A stretch of DNA of 64,000 bases from Euborellia annulipes (lineage: Eukaryota > Arthropoda > Insecta > Dermaptera > Anisolabididae). Under the pieces are notes generated by a model. That model did no database searches. It saw nothing but the letters and a program-made list of their open reading frames with translations, and was not told where the DNA came from. Positions within the stretch are counted from its first letter, which is position 1, and the number at the start of each line of letters is the position of its first letter. Made by a program: the position numbers and the translations under genes. Positions 43,923 through 54,715 of the stretch are shown here, one piece after another. The stretch covers positions 1-64,000 of the forward strand of contig JAKCPI010009344.1 of the NCBI GenBank assembly GCA_023213315.1, in the 5' to 3' direction.

Positions 43923-45449
43923 AACCCGAATAGGCGGAAATTCATTTTAAGAGAAATCTCAAAACTTTCTTTATTTAGGGACAATCAGTCGAATGAAGAA
44001 TGCATCACAGTGCCCGAAACAAGGTATTGTATAAGAGAAAAATTGAGAATTTGCAAAATATTTAAGTAAAGTCCATGCTGGTTGATTGATTGATTTACTC
44101 AAAAAGTTGACACAATTTTTGTAAGAACAACATACCTAATAATTTCATCGGTCTAGTTGGTGTTTTGAATAATAATATTCACACATAGGTACATCATATA
44201 ATATCATACTTAATATGATCAAACGAAACAGTCAAAAAATATGATGAAACCAAAATTCCCATGTGTGTTCGTCCACACATATTTTTTAGTTACAATTATT
44301 TCATAGTAGAAACTATCATTGAAATTTAAATAGAAAGAATATATGTATCACTTAATTTTGTTGTTGACTATAGAGACAAATTAAGAAGAAAAATTGACAA
44401 AGATTTTCCTGTCTATTAATAAAAGCAGAAACGTTAATTTAGCTTAAATAAACAAAGAGTAAATACCTTTAATTAGTACATGAGCAACCAAACAGCTCAC
44501 AACCCAAAATGGATGTTTGGGATTCCAGAAAGACAAAACCTCAAACATCCTGCCTCTAAGCTTAATAAATAGCATTTATTTACGTTACGGACAATTTTTC
44601 TTATTTCTATTCAAAAATAAAAATTCTTTTGTGCTAATTATGTCAAATAAAAAAAAAAGTCAATAATTAAGAGGATCTATCAAATAGTGATAAATGATTT
44701 TTCGAATAATATAAGCTTTTGTTATTTTTTTTTTTTCAATAGAAAATTCAAATAATTTTTCAAAATGATTAATTAAATTTAAGAATTCTATTTAAGAAGA
44801 AGGAATGAGAAAGAGAGGAGTGAAATTTTAAATTTTAAATGATATTGATCTGATAGCGCTATAGGCTTACACTTGTGCTTTTCAATCTCCTTAAATGCTC
44901 TCCTTTCTCACTCTTCGTACGAAAGAAGGGACGAAGAACAATGGGGCCCACGTGTACATTCTTTTAAAAGCAAAAAAAAAAAAAAAAAAGAAAAAAGAAG
45001 GCAGGTGAGACGCCATACAAACCAGAATTAATTTAAAATAATGATAGATTGAAAGAGAAAAGAGAGATGCGTTGCTTTTTGCCAGATTCATTTGATATTC
45101 GTCTGTCTGTCTCTCCCCGTCTCTTAAACGCCACTTGAAGGAGGAAAGCCATCTTGGCTCTTGCGTCCCGGGAATCCATTAATCACCTTCAAGAGGGAGT
45201 CCCATTCGTAAATACATTTATTTACAAATATCCCTCCATAATTAGATCAGGAATAATGCTTTGGAAATAAACACGTGAAATATGGATTTCAGGAAACGAA
45301 ATGTGTGGGGAATTTGCAAAGATGATGGCTGGCCTTTTAAGGATGTTAAAAATTGAGGAAACCTCCCTTCAACCTTATTTGAATTTATATTCAAATTAAA
45401 GACTTTTTTTTGATTGATGTATATTTTAATTAAAAAAAAAAGAAAAGAA
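43923..45449. other. AT-rich stretch without genes
   Basis: A run at 44972-44988. A GC-richer patch at 45110-45195 is unassigned. Confidence 0.5.
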
Positions 45450-46228
45450 ATTTGGTGAGACTGGTAGCACAGCACATTTATCAAAGGTAAGAGAAAGATA
45501 TGTACTGTGCTTGTCACACCAGATTTTTTTATGTTGACATGTTTAGTTTCCGCCGATATATTAATATTAGTCTTGGAATGGGTTATTTACGACCGGAAGA
45601 AATAGAACAGGCCGGCCCGTCACACAGTCTGACGCCTGTTGAAAATATAGAAGGAAGGGACAGACATGTAAAGAACAGTCCCAGCTCGGGTAGCTCGTGG
45701 TCGCCATCCACGTACCCACAAGACGTGGGCCCCTGAGCAACCATTTGGTATCAATTAAAGATGTAAAATTTATAAACATGGAAAATATTTATATTTTTTT
45801 ACCATGACAACCATTTCTCCTGTCTTTACTATGAAGTACAAGAGTAAAGTGTGCTTCAAATAATTTTGAGAGCAAAATAAGAATATATTTTTGAAAGAGC
45901 ACCTAAAAAATAATTAATTTTTGAATTTTAATCAAAATTTTGAGAATATCGATAAAAACTCAAAAAGTACTTCAGTAAGTACTAGTACTTTTTGGCTGAT
46001 TTTGATTAAAAGCTTATTTTCAAGCTCCAGGGGGGTGTTTAACTTAAATATAAAATTTCAACCTGGAAGCTCAATTCCTTCATACAGACAGACCATGTTG
46101 CGAAAACCACTATTTTGGATTCAGGGGGGGAGGATTTGGAAGTCAGGGGACCTCAAAAGGTGAATTCCCATCAAAATCTTGATATCAAACTTTTGAATGC
46201 AATATTTTTTCTCTATTTATTAGCATGT
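45450..46228 (-). repeat. CRU repeat, copy 9, with a nested REP-F
   Basis: Starts with the cruciform (ATTTGGTGAGACTGG...GTGCTTGTCACACCAGATT), then TTTAGTTTCCGCCGATATAT. The REP-F insertion (45568-45748) follows. It resumes with GATGTAAAATTTATAAACAT, AAGTACAAGAGTAAAGTG, AGTAAGTACTAGTACTTTTT, GCTCAATTCCTTCAT and ATGTTGCGAAAACCACTATT, and ends in decayed TTTTTTCTCTATTTATTAGC. Confidence 0.75.
45568..45748 (-). mobile_element. REP-F copy 2 nested in CRU
   Basis: Reverse copy: GGCCGGCCCGTCACACAGTC, TGTTGAAAATATAGAAGGAA, GGGACAGACATGTAAAGAAC, AGTCCCAGCTCGGGTAGCTC and GTGGTCGCCATCCACGTACC. It lacks the AAGAAG end. The CRU sequence on either side joins across it. Confidence 0.7.
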
Positions 46229-47760
46229 AAGTGTCAATGAAGTTTTAGTATCACATATGTACTTATTGTGTGAAATGAAAAAAAAAAAAAAAAATTGAAT
46301 TATCTTACTTTTTTCTTACTTACAAGTTAGTCTTGTAGTAAATTTATTAAACATTTTTGGGGATTATTATTAATTTCAGAGTATTAAAATAATAACAATG
46401 GTAGTGAGTTATATATTTTTTATGAGCTTTAAAAGTGATCATCCGTCGGTAAAGATAAACTTCTAAAGCAACCATCAACAACCCTTTTGAAAAAGAAAAT
46501 TGTCCATAAAATATATAGAAACCGGTATATATATAATATTTTTTTTATTAAATTTGTTCGGGATAAATGATATTTGGCTCTTGAATATTACAATGGGGAT
46601 AGAGAGAAAAAAGGAAGTGAAGGGGGGGGGGGAGAGGGGTGAAGGCTTTTTCGTCTTGGGAATTGAATATTTTTTTTATTATCCACCGATGATCATGAAT
46701 TTTACATTCTTTAAAATGCCAGAAAGGTAAAAATTGAATTTCCCTCAATGGCATCTATTTATTTCCTCTCTCGTGTCAGTGTCAAGACATTAATCGGACC
46801 CGTGTTTTCATTATAGGGTCAGCAACAGCAAGGCGACATCGTCAAGGGCTGTTGATGAATCGAGTATAACCCCCACTCAGACATACACACATAGCGAAAA
46901 AAAAAACGAGACGCCTGTCATGACCAAATGAAATTTCGCGACAGTAAATATATAACTCTATATATTTCTCTCTCTCTTTTTTTTATTTTCGTTTTTCGTT
47001 GTACATTCCCCGACGTCCTCGTCCCTTTCCACATTTATCAGTACAATTTCCTAACTTGTGCTATCTGTGAAGACCCTATTCAAAAATATTCCATTTCTAA
47101 ATCAATATATCATTCCATTGGTTTTTTTTTTCAATACTGGCTTCACTTATTCAATTTTATTTTCTTAATTTGTTTCTAAAATTGATTTATACTGTGTCTG
47201 ATTTCTCAATAAAATAAAACTATGCGCACACTCGTATGATATCACAATAGAAAATAATTAAAATTTTCATCTATACTAAATAATATTAATTTAAAACAAG
47301 AAAATTTCAAAATAATTACAGTAAGATGTAAATCGATACATTTAATAAAGACGAATGGTTTTATACATTTGTTAGTGTGGAGAAAAATATTTTATTCACA
47401 AAATAGGACTTCCTCCTAAGAAGTGAAGAGGTTGGATGCAAGGAACAGAATTTTCCTCCTCCCTCATAGCCCACCGATCTTCACCAGTGATGATTCGGTC
47501 GTGCCAGGAAGAACTGGAGTATGGCAGAACGGCATTGGATGGAACTACACTCAGGATTATTTATTTTTAGCTAGAAATATGAACATGGGAAACACGACTA
47601 GGATTCGAATCCAGCTTGTCGCAAATAATTCAAAATTGAGGAAGTCTCCTCTTTGGGTAGGGAAGTGGGAGAAAAGCTCACCCTACAGATACAAAGGACC
47701 CAATTTGAGGTGGCCTAAGTCCCTTAAAAATTGCTTTTAGATTTTGTTTAGATAGAATTT
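46229..47760. other. Stretch without supported genes
   Basis: G10 tract at 46622-46632. A GC-richer block at 47415-47745 has one open frame (47423-47740) with no recognisable domain and a B-box-like GGATTCGAATCC at about 47601. It may be an unrecognised repeat. Confidence 0.45.
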
Positions 47761-47778
47761 TAGATTACTCTGACTGCC

Positions 47779-48010
47779 CAGACAGCTGGGAATATTGCAG
47801 TAATATTGCCAATCTTGCTCAATATTGAAGCAACATTGTTGCAATATTGCAGTTCAAACAGCAGCATTACAGCAATATGTTGCAATATTCCTGCATTGTT
47901 GCAAAGAGGCGGACATAGGAATATTGCAGCAACATTACTGCAATGTTGCCAATATTTTGCACGTTTCAAAATGTTTTTTCAATATTGCTGCAATATTCCA
48001 AGCTGTCTGG
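47779..48010. mobile_element. TIR element filled with GCAATATTGC words
   Basis: Inverted ends of about 30 bp: CCAGACAGCTGGGAATATTG and (reverse) CCAGACAGCTTGGAATATTG, both followed by CAG.AATATTG. The interior is a series of TTGCAATATTGC-type words on both strands, so the element is self-complementary at many scales. It has no ORF beyond chance. The target duplication is not clear. Confidence 0.75.
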
Positions 48011-48139
48011 TTGGGTAACCCAGGGTTGCCTAGAAGAAGCAAAACCTCCGACTGTTCGGGAATCTGCCGAGAGATCTGGACCGGGTGGCTGAGAAGGAGC
48101 AATATCTCAGAAAATCCAAATTCAATGAACATAGGAGGG

Positions 48140-48286
48140 GGTAGGGAATGATGTAACTTCACGGGGTGCAGGTAGATCGCTAAGGGTAGGGGCAGGTCGG
48201 GTTTGAGGTGACTGTGTGCACGAAAACATCTCGTTTAGATAAACGGAGATCCCGATATACATTTCAAATAATAATAATAACAATAT
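48140..48286 (+). mobile_element. SINE-C 3' end
   Basis: GGGAATGATGTAACTTCACG, GGGGTGCAGGTAGATCGCTA, GGTCGGGTTTGAGGTG, AACGGAGATCCCGATA, TTTCAA and an (AAT)n tail. It matches the 3' part of 1359-1918. Sequence upstream (48011-48139) differs from that copy. Confidence 0.75.
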
Positions 48287-48289
48287 ATT

Positions 48290-49226
48290 AAAGTGTCCGA
48301 AAATTATTTTTCACTCCAATTTTATTTAGTGTAGTCTACTTTAGAGTTTTTCAAATACACTTTTATCATTGACTGTATAATAAAGTATTAAATAAAGGGA
48401 GATGTTATTTCTATTATCTTTTGAAGGGAAGAGTAACAAATGAGACCCTGGGCTCAAGTGTGTTGGTCACATTTGTCTCAGGTTGTTCCCGGACTTAAGA
48501 CTTGACAAATTTATAGCTGAATTTCTTTGTCTTTTTTTTTTGTTATTGTAGTTTTGATTGTGAGGGTGGCTCGTTAAGGTGGATTTGATGACCAAAGCAC
48601 ATGCGACCTGAACATTAGCCAATCATGCGTCACGGAAAAAGAAGGGAAATCAAATTTTGTACACTTTTAATCCCATATAAAAAAAGTAGTACTTAAGTTT
48701 AATTGTTAGGTGATAAAGAACAAGGGCTTTTGGACGATAAAATTCTTAAACATTATTTTTATTTATATCTTGTTTTACTTTATTTACTAGTAGCACGACC
48801 TGCTATTTCTCTGGTTCCAGTTATTACTTATGAACAAAATTTTCTCTTTCTAATCCTGGAAGACATGACTTCAAAATCCGCGATTTAGAGCAGAGGAATA
48901 ATAATAATTTTTTGAAGTCATGTTGATTCAAAAAAGAAAACATTTTATAAACTGATTGTAATGTATTATTTCCTATTAATTATTCAATTCACTAGCGCGG
49001 ACAATTATCGGGATTAATTAATCATTTTAAGCAGAATTTTCCTTAATTCTTTTCACGGTTTTTGAAAGTAAGTAAAATTTAACTTAGATAATGAATTATG
49101 AGGAAAAAATTCTCGATGACTAAATAAGTTGAGACTTTAAACCTTTTACTAATCCTTATCTTAATATATCCGAGTAACATTTTTAAATTCAATTTATAGG
49201 AATAAAAATAGAGTAAGACAAAACGA
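48290..49226. other. AT-rich stretch without genes
   Basis: A short inverted pair AGACATGACTTCAAAA / TTTTTGAAGTCATG at 48862-48925. No gene. Confidence 0.5.
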
Positions 49227-49744
49227 TTTTCTTTCTTACCTATGTTATATGTAATATATATATAGAGAGAAAGTATTGGATTATGTCAAAAATTCGATGT
49301 CGAGATTTTGATGGATCTTCACGTTTTGAGGTCACCTGAATCAAAAAAGTGGTTTTTGCGACATGGTCTGTCTGTCTGTGTGTCTGTGTGCCTGTGAACA
49401 AAATATCTCAAGAACGAAAAGAGCTAGAAAGTTGAAATTTTATATTTAAGTTAGGCACCCCCATGGGACGTGACACGAAGCTTTTGAACAAAATCGACCA
49501 AAAAGTACTAGTACTTTACTGATGCACTTTTCAGTTTTTTTGATTTTCTCAAAATTTGCTCCAACGATTTTTTTAAATTCAAAAATCAATTATTTTTTAG
49601 ATTCTCTATAAAATGTATATTCTCATTTTGTGATTGAAATCTTCTGAAGACCACTTTACTTTGTACTCCATAGAAAAGATAGGAGAAATGGTTGCCATGG
49701 TATCAAAATATAAATATTTTCCCATACTTATAAATTTTACATCT
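49227..49744 (+). repeat. CRU repeat, copy 10, cut by SINE-A
   Basis: Starts TTTTCTTTCTTACC, AT-rich, AGAGAGAAAGTATTGG, then AAAATTCGATGTCGAGATTT, GATGGATCTTCACGTTTTGA, TTTTGCGACATGGTCTGTC, ATCTCAAGAACGAAAAGAGC, GGGACGTGACACGAAGC, AAGTACTAGTACTTTACTGA, TGGTTGCCATGG and TATAAATTTTACATC. It stops where the SINE-A tail begins, and the cruciform end is not found on the far side. Confidence 0.8.
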
Positions 49745-50013
49745 TTTTTTTTTTTTTTTTTTTTTTTTAAAAACATTCACACTTTTTTCTCATTCACACT
49801 TACACTCACACACACATTCACACAGTCTTTTCGGCAACTCAGGCCATTTAAGACTTTTAGACGATAACCGTTATTATATAAATATACATATAGGGGTCCA
49901 GGCATTCTTATTTAAGCCATTTGGTATCCAATTGGCTTAAATAAAATCATCGGAGCTGGGGTCGAACCCGGAGTTTGGTATTCGAGGTTAGCACCTAACC
50001 TTACGCCATGCCA
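49745..50013 (-). mobile_element. SINE-A copy 10
   Basis: Minus strand. The tail T run is at 49745-49768, then CATTCACACAGTCTTTTCGG, AACTCAGGCCATTTAAGACT, GGGGTCCAGGCATTCTTATT, the body hairpin with one mismatch, and a shortened head (GGTCGAACCCGGAGTTTGGT, GAGGTTAGCACCTAACC). Small deletions in the head are present. No clear duplication. Confidence 0.85.
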
Positions 50014-50364
50014 GAATTTTATTTTCGATTTATTGTTCCTCTTGGTCAAGCAAAAACGAACGAATAAGAGCGACCCGTGATTTTCAAGAACAAAAACTAA
50101 AATATAGACGCAAACAGATTTTGAACAAAAAATTACTATTAATAAAAGAATTTTAGCTATCATGATGCACAACAAAATAAATAAAAATAATTCGATCAAA
50201 GGCACCAATAAAATATTCATCACTTGAAAATACCTGTTATTATTTTAAAATTTTAAAATAGTACGATCAAAATATATTGCAAGAGATTTTAAAATATTAA
50301 CAATCCGACTTTGAAAGTAAATCTGCCAACTGATATTTAAATAAATATTCTATTATCATACTTG
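50014..50364. other. Stretch without supported genes
   Basis: Nothing recognisable between the SINE-A head and the next TIR element. Confidence 0.45.
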
Positions 50365-50509
50365 TATATGGACCCTTTATGCAATGGTGTGTCAAGACCA
50401 AAAAATTCAAAATTGGGTTAAGGGGAAATTTTTTAAACTTTTTTTAAAATATTTTTTTTAAAAAATGTCTTAAAAAAATATTTTTTTATTATATTCTAAA
50501 AAAAAAAAA

Positions 50510-50557
<48 letters not shown>

Positions 50558-50813
50558 CCTCCCCCTCCTTTCCCTCCCCTCCCCTTCCCCCCGGTTTATT
50601 AGAGTAAGTTGTAATTAATGTATATATATTGAGGGTTCAGGCATTTCTATTTAAGCCATCTGGTATCCAAATTTAAATAAAATCATTAGCCGGGCCCCCG
50701 CGGTTTGTGGGGGGGCGGGGGGAAAAAATATTTGTAAACAAAAAACTTTATTGTTGATTTTCAAAACTCGATGTTTGGTCTTTGACACACCATTGCATAA
50801 CAGGGTCCATATA
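50365..50813. mobile_element. TIR element (TATATGGACCC ends) with a nested SINE-A
   Basis: Ends TATATGGACCCTTTATGCAA then TGGTGTGTCA at the left, and (reverse) TATATGGACCCTGTTATGCA then ATGGTGTGTCAAAGACCA at the right give an inverted repeat of about 40 bp. The inside is interrupted by a SINE-A copy (50516-50722). No ORF. Superfamily not determined. Confidence 0.7.
50516..50722 (-). mobile_element. SINE-A copy 11, scrambled into homopolymers
   Basis: Flanked by AAAAAATATTT (50505-50515 and 50723-50733), a low-complexity but exact duplication. The T run is about 40 bases. The (GT)n part reads as C-only and T-only runs (CCTCCCCCTCCTTTCCC). TTCAGGCATTTCTATTTAAG and CCATCTGGTATCCAAA remain. The head is reduced to CCGGGCCCCCGCGG and G runs. 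Compare copy 7. Confidence 0.65.
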
Positions 50814-50869
50814 AAAGGCTAAGAGGGTGTCCGATGTGTGAAACAACCTATCAGGCCTCAGGGATAGCG

Positions 50870-50951
50870 CCATGGTAACAAAATATAAATATTTACCCAT
50901 GTTTACGATTTTTTTTATTTATTTACATTTTGAATTCTAAAATATCGGCGT
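50870..50951 (+). repeat. CRU fragment
   Basis: CCATGGTAACAAAATATAAA, TACCCATGTTTACGA and ATTCTAAAATATCGGCG match the CRU segment before the cruciform. Confidence 0.6.
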
Positions 50952-51170
50952 AAATTTTTTGTCTGTGTACCGGGAGAGTCCCGGAAAGGATATGATTCAC
51001 AAAAAATCTTAAGTTCATGAATAATTAACCGCTAAAATAATCTCTACATATAAAAATGAAAAGGGAAAATGTATGTACCGGTATGTATATAAGTAGGCGA
51101 GCAAGGGGGTCCAGGGGGCGCAGCCCCTGCTAGACGGAAAGCCCCGCCGAAGGCGGGGCTTTGCGTCTAG
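50952..51170 (+). mobile_element. Helitron, 3' part
   Basis: Begins in the TTTTTTGTCTGTGT part, then GAGAGTCCCGGAAAGGATAT, TCTTAAGTTCATGAATAATT, GAAAAGGGAAAATG, GGCGAGCAAGGGGGTCCAGG and GGGCGCAGCCCC. The terminal hairpin AAAGCCCCGCC / GGCGGGGCTTT is followed by GCGTCTAG and T. The 5' TC end is missing. Same family as 40349-40616, opposite orientation. Confidence 0.8.
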
Positions 51171-51349
51171 TAACAATATATTTGGTATTTGTCTTGTATA
51201 CAAAAACCTAGCAAATCAAAAAACAATTGTTCATTTGTTTACCCTTATTTATTTGTACCCTTATTTATTTATATCCTTAATCATTTGTAAGCTGAGATTT
51301 TGTATATACTTTTATTCTTGAAATGAATGTACAATGAAAAAATTCAAAG

Positions 51350-51545
51350 GATGGCGTACACGAGATACCCGAGCTAAAGCTGGCATTTCTTTCTTTATTT
51401 TATGTAAGCTGTTTTCCTCTTTTCATATCAAGCGTCAGGCAGTGAGACGGGTCGGCTTGCTTTTCTCTCGGTCTCATTTTTTTATAAATTAATTTTGCCG
51501 ACCCCACATAGGAATAAGGCCAAGATAGAAGAAGAAGAATTGTCG
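51350..51545 (+). mobile_element. REP-F copy 3
   Basis: GGATGGCGTACACGAGATAC, CCGAGCTAAAGCTGG, AGCGTCAGGCAGTGAGACGG and GTCGGCTTGC, then GCCGACCCCACATAGGAATA and AGGCCAAGATAGAAGAAGAA. It keeps the family 3' end with a (GAA)n tail and is the most complete end. Confidence 0.65.
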
Positions 51546-52954
51546 TGTCTTTGTTTCAAAGAAAAAGGCTAAACTCTGGCAGGGGGGGGGGGGGGGGCCT
51601 TCAATATCAAGCCTGGATCCGTTAGAAATTAATAATAGTACAATCAGATCTTTCCTCCTCATTTATAATATAACAAATGGCATATAATTCCTTCAAAAAT
51701 AACAAATTGAAAACAATTATTTTGAATAATGATGTGAATAATTACCAAACTCTAAAAAAAAATAAATAATAAAAGTTGTAATTTTTCAAACGAATTCATT
51801 TTTGATACTACAATATAAATGGGATTAGGAGGAAAAGGTTAAAATTTAATAACTGTTAGAGTAATTATTCATCCTGGTAAATAAATGTGTTTGTCTACTA
51901 AATGCGCAAACGGATGTCTGTGAACTTTAGAGAATGAAAAAAAAAAAAAGAAAATTGGGATTCGAACCGAGACCATCAACCGGATGGACAGAATCAATGG
52001 AGAATGGATAAGAGGAGAAGAAAGAGGATTAATTAAGAGATCAGACGATCAGTTAAGAAGGATAGATCAAGCTTAATAAGAAAAATAAACTAGAAGAGAA
52101 AGACAGACTGACGTAATAAGTTAACTACTAGCTTGTTCAGGATTTACGAATTCTCTCTAATTGGATTTTAAAATACAAACTTTAGAGGAGGCGATTAGTA
52201 GAACAGATTAAGATAATCTAGTTTTAAATTCTGAGTTTAAAGCATCCGTAGATGAGTGGAAAATTGGAGTGACCTCCTCCTTATGAAATCAAGAATTTAA
52301 AAATTATAATAAATTATTTCGATCGCCTTACATAAAGATAATTTCTAACAAGCAAGATCTTCGTTTTGAACCAATTGGGAAAATGTCGACGTATCCTTAC
52401 CAACTTCTTTAAAACAATTTTAAAAATATGGGGGAATTAAAAAATTTTTAACCCTCCTCAATGGAAGGAGTTGAGAATAAACTAGTAAATGAAATATTGA
52501 AGTTTATAGTATTTTACTGAAGGGGGGAAAGAACGTCGAAAAGTTGACAACTGTAATGATTAGAGAGGATTTTATAAAAAGAACAAAATTGTAAAATAAT
52601 AGTATTTTTTCTATGAACATCGTTATCACTTTAGTATAGAAATAACCAATATGGAAATAAAAAAAAAAAAAATATTTTTTATTTTACCTTTATATTCACC
52701 CTCAAAAATAAGACCAAGAAGAAATATCAGTAGCTTACCTGCAACAAAAGAAAGATATCCATTAATAATATATACAATACTTTAAGTAAAATTATTTTAT
52801 TATTGATATTAATTCTAACAGCACCGCCAGCGGCCCTTGCCCCTTCTCAAGGCCTCTACCACAATTTTTCAGACAATTAATATAAATATTCATGACTTTA
52901 AGAAATATTCAGTATAGGTCTACATCAGCTAATTTATTAAAAAATTATGATTGA
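51546..52954. other. Stretch without supported genes
   Basis: A G17 tract is at 51582-51598. A minus-strand B box GGTTCGAATCC at about 51958-51968 has a partial tRNA-like 5' side. Otherwise AT-rich. Confidence 0.45.
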
Positions 52955-53065
52955 ATTTTATTTTTATTTTCCTTAAGGTCTTTTTTTGGTATCTGAGGCT
53001 GTTTCAATGAAATGGTAGTAAATTTAATTGAAACAAATTTTTTAGTGTGGGACGGGATACAAATA
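52955..53065 (-). mobile_element. SINE-B copy, decayed
   Basis: On the minus strand: TTTGTATCCCGTCCCACACT, AAAAAATTTGTTTCAATTAA, CAGCCTCAGATACCAAAAAA, AGACCTTAAGGAAAAT. Same order as 9219-9378; the A box is lost. Confidence 0.6.
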
Positions 53066-54366
53066 TTATTTTATGTATTTTATAAACACCTATCTATATA
53101 TTTCTTTGAGGAAAAAAAGAAAAAAGTGAATTATATATATTATTGAGCCTCCTCAAATGAGGATTTGGGGACCGGACTTTTTTTTCTGGACTCTCCACTA
53201 ACAATTGTAAGTCCTCTAAAAGAATGCAAAATTTCATTTATACCAATGGGAAGTAGGTCAAATAGAGCGTGGCATGACAAACGGATAAAAGGACATTCAT
53301 CAATTATACAGTAGGTAGGTATAGAAAAGAAGATTTAATTATAGGAAATTTGACAATAGCTTTAAAAATTTTAATTAATTCTAACGTTGTGTTAAATACA
53401 AATAAAAAATATTATTTTAAATGTTAAATCGAAAAGTATTGCTGAATATTAAGTATGAAAAATAATTTTTTAATATTACTTTAATAGTTATGTTAGGGTT
53501 CTTTGATAAAAGTTCAGTACGGTGTCTTTGAAATATTTCTTTCCCTAAAGTTGAGTCAGTATTCCCTTCCTTTTATTCCTTTGGGAAGAACATCAAAATT
53601 GAAGTGGATTAATTAATAGCTTCTGATCATGTGACCAGTAATTCCGTCAATTATAGAAGTTAGAGGTGGAGAGATTAAATAAATTCTCTCTTGGTTCAAT
53701 ACCCTTGACAGGGATGGTAGATATATTTTTTTATTACTTTCTTATATAAGAAAAGGAAGAGGAGACGAGCCCTAAAAGCAGGGAATATTCTCAACACTTG
53801 GGCTTGAAATGTTCGTCCTTCATATATACAGTATTTTTGGCAAGTCTCGATGGATCAGAGGGATTAAAATAAAAGGGTGTGTGTGTGTGTGTGAGTGTGA
53901 TTGGCAATGGAGTGGGAGAGTTTTCATATAAGAGGGTGTCATCTTGAGGGCGACAGTCCGGAAGACCCTTGGGTGCTGGTCCAGATAAGCAAGATTGGTC
54001 ATCCGACCTAAGGGAAGGATGTCAATCAGAGCAATGCAACGCAACAGGCTGTGCGCGACTTGATCGATTCTGATTCGTCCTCTGATCTGATCAGAGCACG
54101 CAAATGCTTTTAAAAGCAAACAACTCTATTTTCGTCCTGCTAAGGATTAGGACCAATTATAATCAAATGGGAAGGACGCTCTCTTAGAAATCTATATATA
54201 TTTATTCATTCAATTTGACTTGAAAAAATAGTTCGTCTTTGAATACTGTAGATAACTAATTCATTAATGAATTTTTTTATGTAAGGATAAAAACAAGGAA
54301 GGGGTGTAGAGATTATTTTCTCTGCTCAATTAGAGTTGTTTTTATTTTGAGATATGAAGTCAATTT
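53066..54366. other. Stretch without supported genes
   Basis: (GT)n at 53878-53892. A GC-richer patch at 53935-54150 has an open minus frame (53820-54119) without a recognisable domain. Confidence 0.45.
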
Positions 54367-54408
54367 TTACTTTCTCTTACTTATATATGAATATATATAC
54401 AGTATTGA
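54367..54408 (+). repeat. CRU left end, solo
   Basis: TTTTTACTTTCTCTTACTTA, AT-rich, CAGTATTGAAG. Confidence 0.55.
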
Positions 54409-54529
54409 AGCTTAATGAGTGATGCCGAGAGAAATTGTAGACCGAAACTCCTCAAACTACGCTGATTTTTCGGCAAGGGTGTAGGAAGGGAAAAAACAAA
54501 AATGAAATTTTTTTATTTTCCCCAATGAG

Positions 54530-54609
54530 TTTATTTCCTGATATTTCGAAGGCACATAGACTCTTCCTCTGAAGAAGAAGAGCCTATGTGCCTTCGAAAT
54601 ATCAGGAAA
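54530..54609. mobile_element. PAL element 7, 80-bp hairpin with a hammerhead-like core
   Basis: Perfect arms TATTTCCTGATATTTCGAAG then GCACATAG and their complement flank a short CTCTTCCTCTGAAGAAGAAG centre. On the + strand: CTGAAGA (54569-54575), unpaired A, stem GAAG / CTTC, GAAATATC (54596-54603). TTCCT (54564-54568) can pair with AGGAA (54604-54608) as a short helix I. ATAT after GAA is self-complementary, as ACGT is elsewhere. Confidence 0.55.
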
Positions 54610-54611
54610 TA

Positions 54612-54715
54612 AAAATATTGTTGCCGTGGTAACAAAATATTTTTCAATGTTTATAAATTTGTCATCTTCATATCCAAATTAACCATACAGTCGGATACTA
54701 GCATCGAAACAAAAA
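54612..54715 (+). repeat. CRU fragment
   Basis: GTTGCCGTGGTAACAAAATA, TTTTCAATGTTTATAAATTT, CATACAGTCGGATACTAGCA and TCGAAACAAAAAAATCT lead towards the cruciform, which is absent. Confidence 0.6.

Noticed and set aside
46928..47179. 83-codon ORF rich in F, I and S that could be a membrane peptide
   Set aside because: The hydrophobicity follows from T-rich DNA, and similar frames occur throughout the window.
47825..48151. 108-codon ORF rich in C, N and I
   Set aside because: It runs through the GCAATATTGC words of a TIR element; an opposite-strand ORF of the same kind exists.
53820..54119. 99-codon minus-strand ORF in a GC-richer patch
   Set aside because: Its 3' part is a (CA)n-derived HTHTH run and no family is recognised.
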